Assembly: GCA_945910005.1 (NCBI GenBank) | Contig: OX246748.1 | Span: 14,239,368-14,303,367, forward strand | Source of the DNA: Isoperla grammatica | Taxonomy: Eukaryota; Arthropoda; Insecta; Plecoptera; Perlodidae | Reading direction: 5' to 3' | DNA: 64,000 bases | Shown here: positions 62,962-64,000 of the stretch, piece after piece | Position numbering within the stretch: position 1 is the first letter of the stretch | How the letters are laid out: each line of letters starts with the position of its first letter | The notes under the pieces: generated by a model | Database searches by the model: none | Told to the model about the DNA's origin: nothing | Seen by the model: only the letters and a program-made list of their open reading frames with translations | Program-made: the position numbers and the translations under genes

Positions 62962-64000
62962 GTAAGCATTATACATCTAATTTTCCATCTTGGAAAGCGG
63001 AGCGGTAGACAGCGCTCTCAAAGCCATTGAGTTGTCACGAGAGGTGTCAAAACGTCACTAGCGGTTGACGACTGGAAGGGATGAGTTACTGCTTGTCGCC
63101 ACCCCCCCCCCCCCCCCCCGGTCTCAGTTGTTTGCCTCATTGTAAGCGAACCCTGGCGAAGCCACCCTGGCTAACCGAACTAACAAGTTTGCGCTTTTAC
63201 GATATAGTCTTCGTTTGGTGATAGGTGGCGGAAAAGTCTTTGATTCTAAATCCTCTTGTAACTCTAGCCTACCCACGATTAAACGGATAATTGAGCGGCG
63301 ACAGGAATACCAGAAAAATGTAACCCATTTGTTTGTATATCCTCATTTTTAAGAAAACATATATTTTTCTTTTTGGTCATCCTGAACTCATAATGCTATG
63401 CAGAGAGAGACATGGGTAGAAAAGAATAAGTTCAATGAGGCATAATGGTCTTGACATGGGTTTCTAATAGAGAATACTACCCTTCTCTTTCTTTCTTGTT
63501 CTTTCTCTGTCGACCTTCCCATTATCCATTATCCTTGGAGTGCAGTTTTGTGTTAGGACCTTTGAATAGAAATTGTGTTGCATGTTAGAAAGGAAGTAGC
63601 TTATGGACGATTCGGGGAAGGATGTACAAAATATGTAAACAATCCCTTGAAATGTACAGATATCGCGACCTAAACGTCATAGTAATTCCAACACACCTCA
63701 TTTTCATTTCCTTTCGTTTCAGCACTCATACAGTAAACCGTTCTTCATTATCCACATCACCCGGTAGCGAGCGGTTTCTTGTCACTGTCAACTTAAAACC
63801 CACAATAGCGGAACACTTGTAGCGGTCAACCCCCTACTGACAGCCAAAAGCCGGTAGCTATCACCAAATGGCGAAGACTACGAATGTTTACTCCAAAAAT
63901 ATAAAAACAAAGGGATGGCAAGATCAGGGGATTAGGGCTTATTGACAGGCGGAAAATTAAACACGATAGTTAGGCCAATAAACGGTCTACCCCTGCAGTG
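62962..64000. other. ATP11 intron t, no further exon seen
   Basis: Contains a C-run at 63,102-63,119 and a CT-rich stretch near 63,480-63,520. I looked for the final ATP11 membrane segments and found none, so the next exon should lie beyond the window. Confidence 0.5.

Overview
The window is nuclear DNA from an animal. It has two intron-rich genes with GT-AG splice sites, many SINEs, non-LTR retrotransposon tails and terminal-inverted-repeat (TIR) elements, and no sign of bacterial gene organisation. My leading guess for the source is a cephalochordate (amphioxus, Branchiostoma). The main reason is that at least eleven splice junctions carry tandem repeats whose unit spans the exon-intron border. 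From memory, repeats of this kind were described in amphioxus genes under the name 'mirages'; I could not verify that here.

Layout: 1-13,518 is intergenic and repeat-rich. 13,519-32,680 (minus strand) is a complete gene for 2-oxoglutarate dehydrogenase E1 (OGDH) in 14 coding exons. All intron phases agree and the joined frame is 1028 codons plus a stop. 32,681-37,846 is the divergent intergenic region, holding transposon debris and a 5S-rRNA-like sequence. 37,847 to at least 62,961 (plus strand) is a class VI P4-ATPase (ATP11-type phospholipid flippase) in 20 recognisable exons. Its first coding exon is not identified with confidence and its last exons lie beyond the window.

The two genes are transcribed away from each other but have unrelated jobs: mitochondrial TCA cycle for OGDH, lipid asymmetry of the plasma/endosomal membrane for ATP11.

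The most striking signal is the set of exon-border-spanning arrays: OGDH exons 2, 3, 10, 11, 13 and 14, and ATP11 exons 4, 7 (both sides), 11 and 19. In every case one complete exon copy sits at the exon end of the array and the extra copies extend into the intron. Each gene therefore stays intact, but the transcript carries up to 28 decoy splice sites. Other notable points are a roughly 160-residue insertion in the ATP11 actuator domain, a GC-AG intron in OGDH, hAT-like elements with perfect 8-bp target duplications, and a SINE split by such an element.
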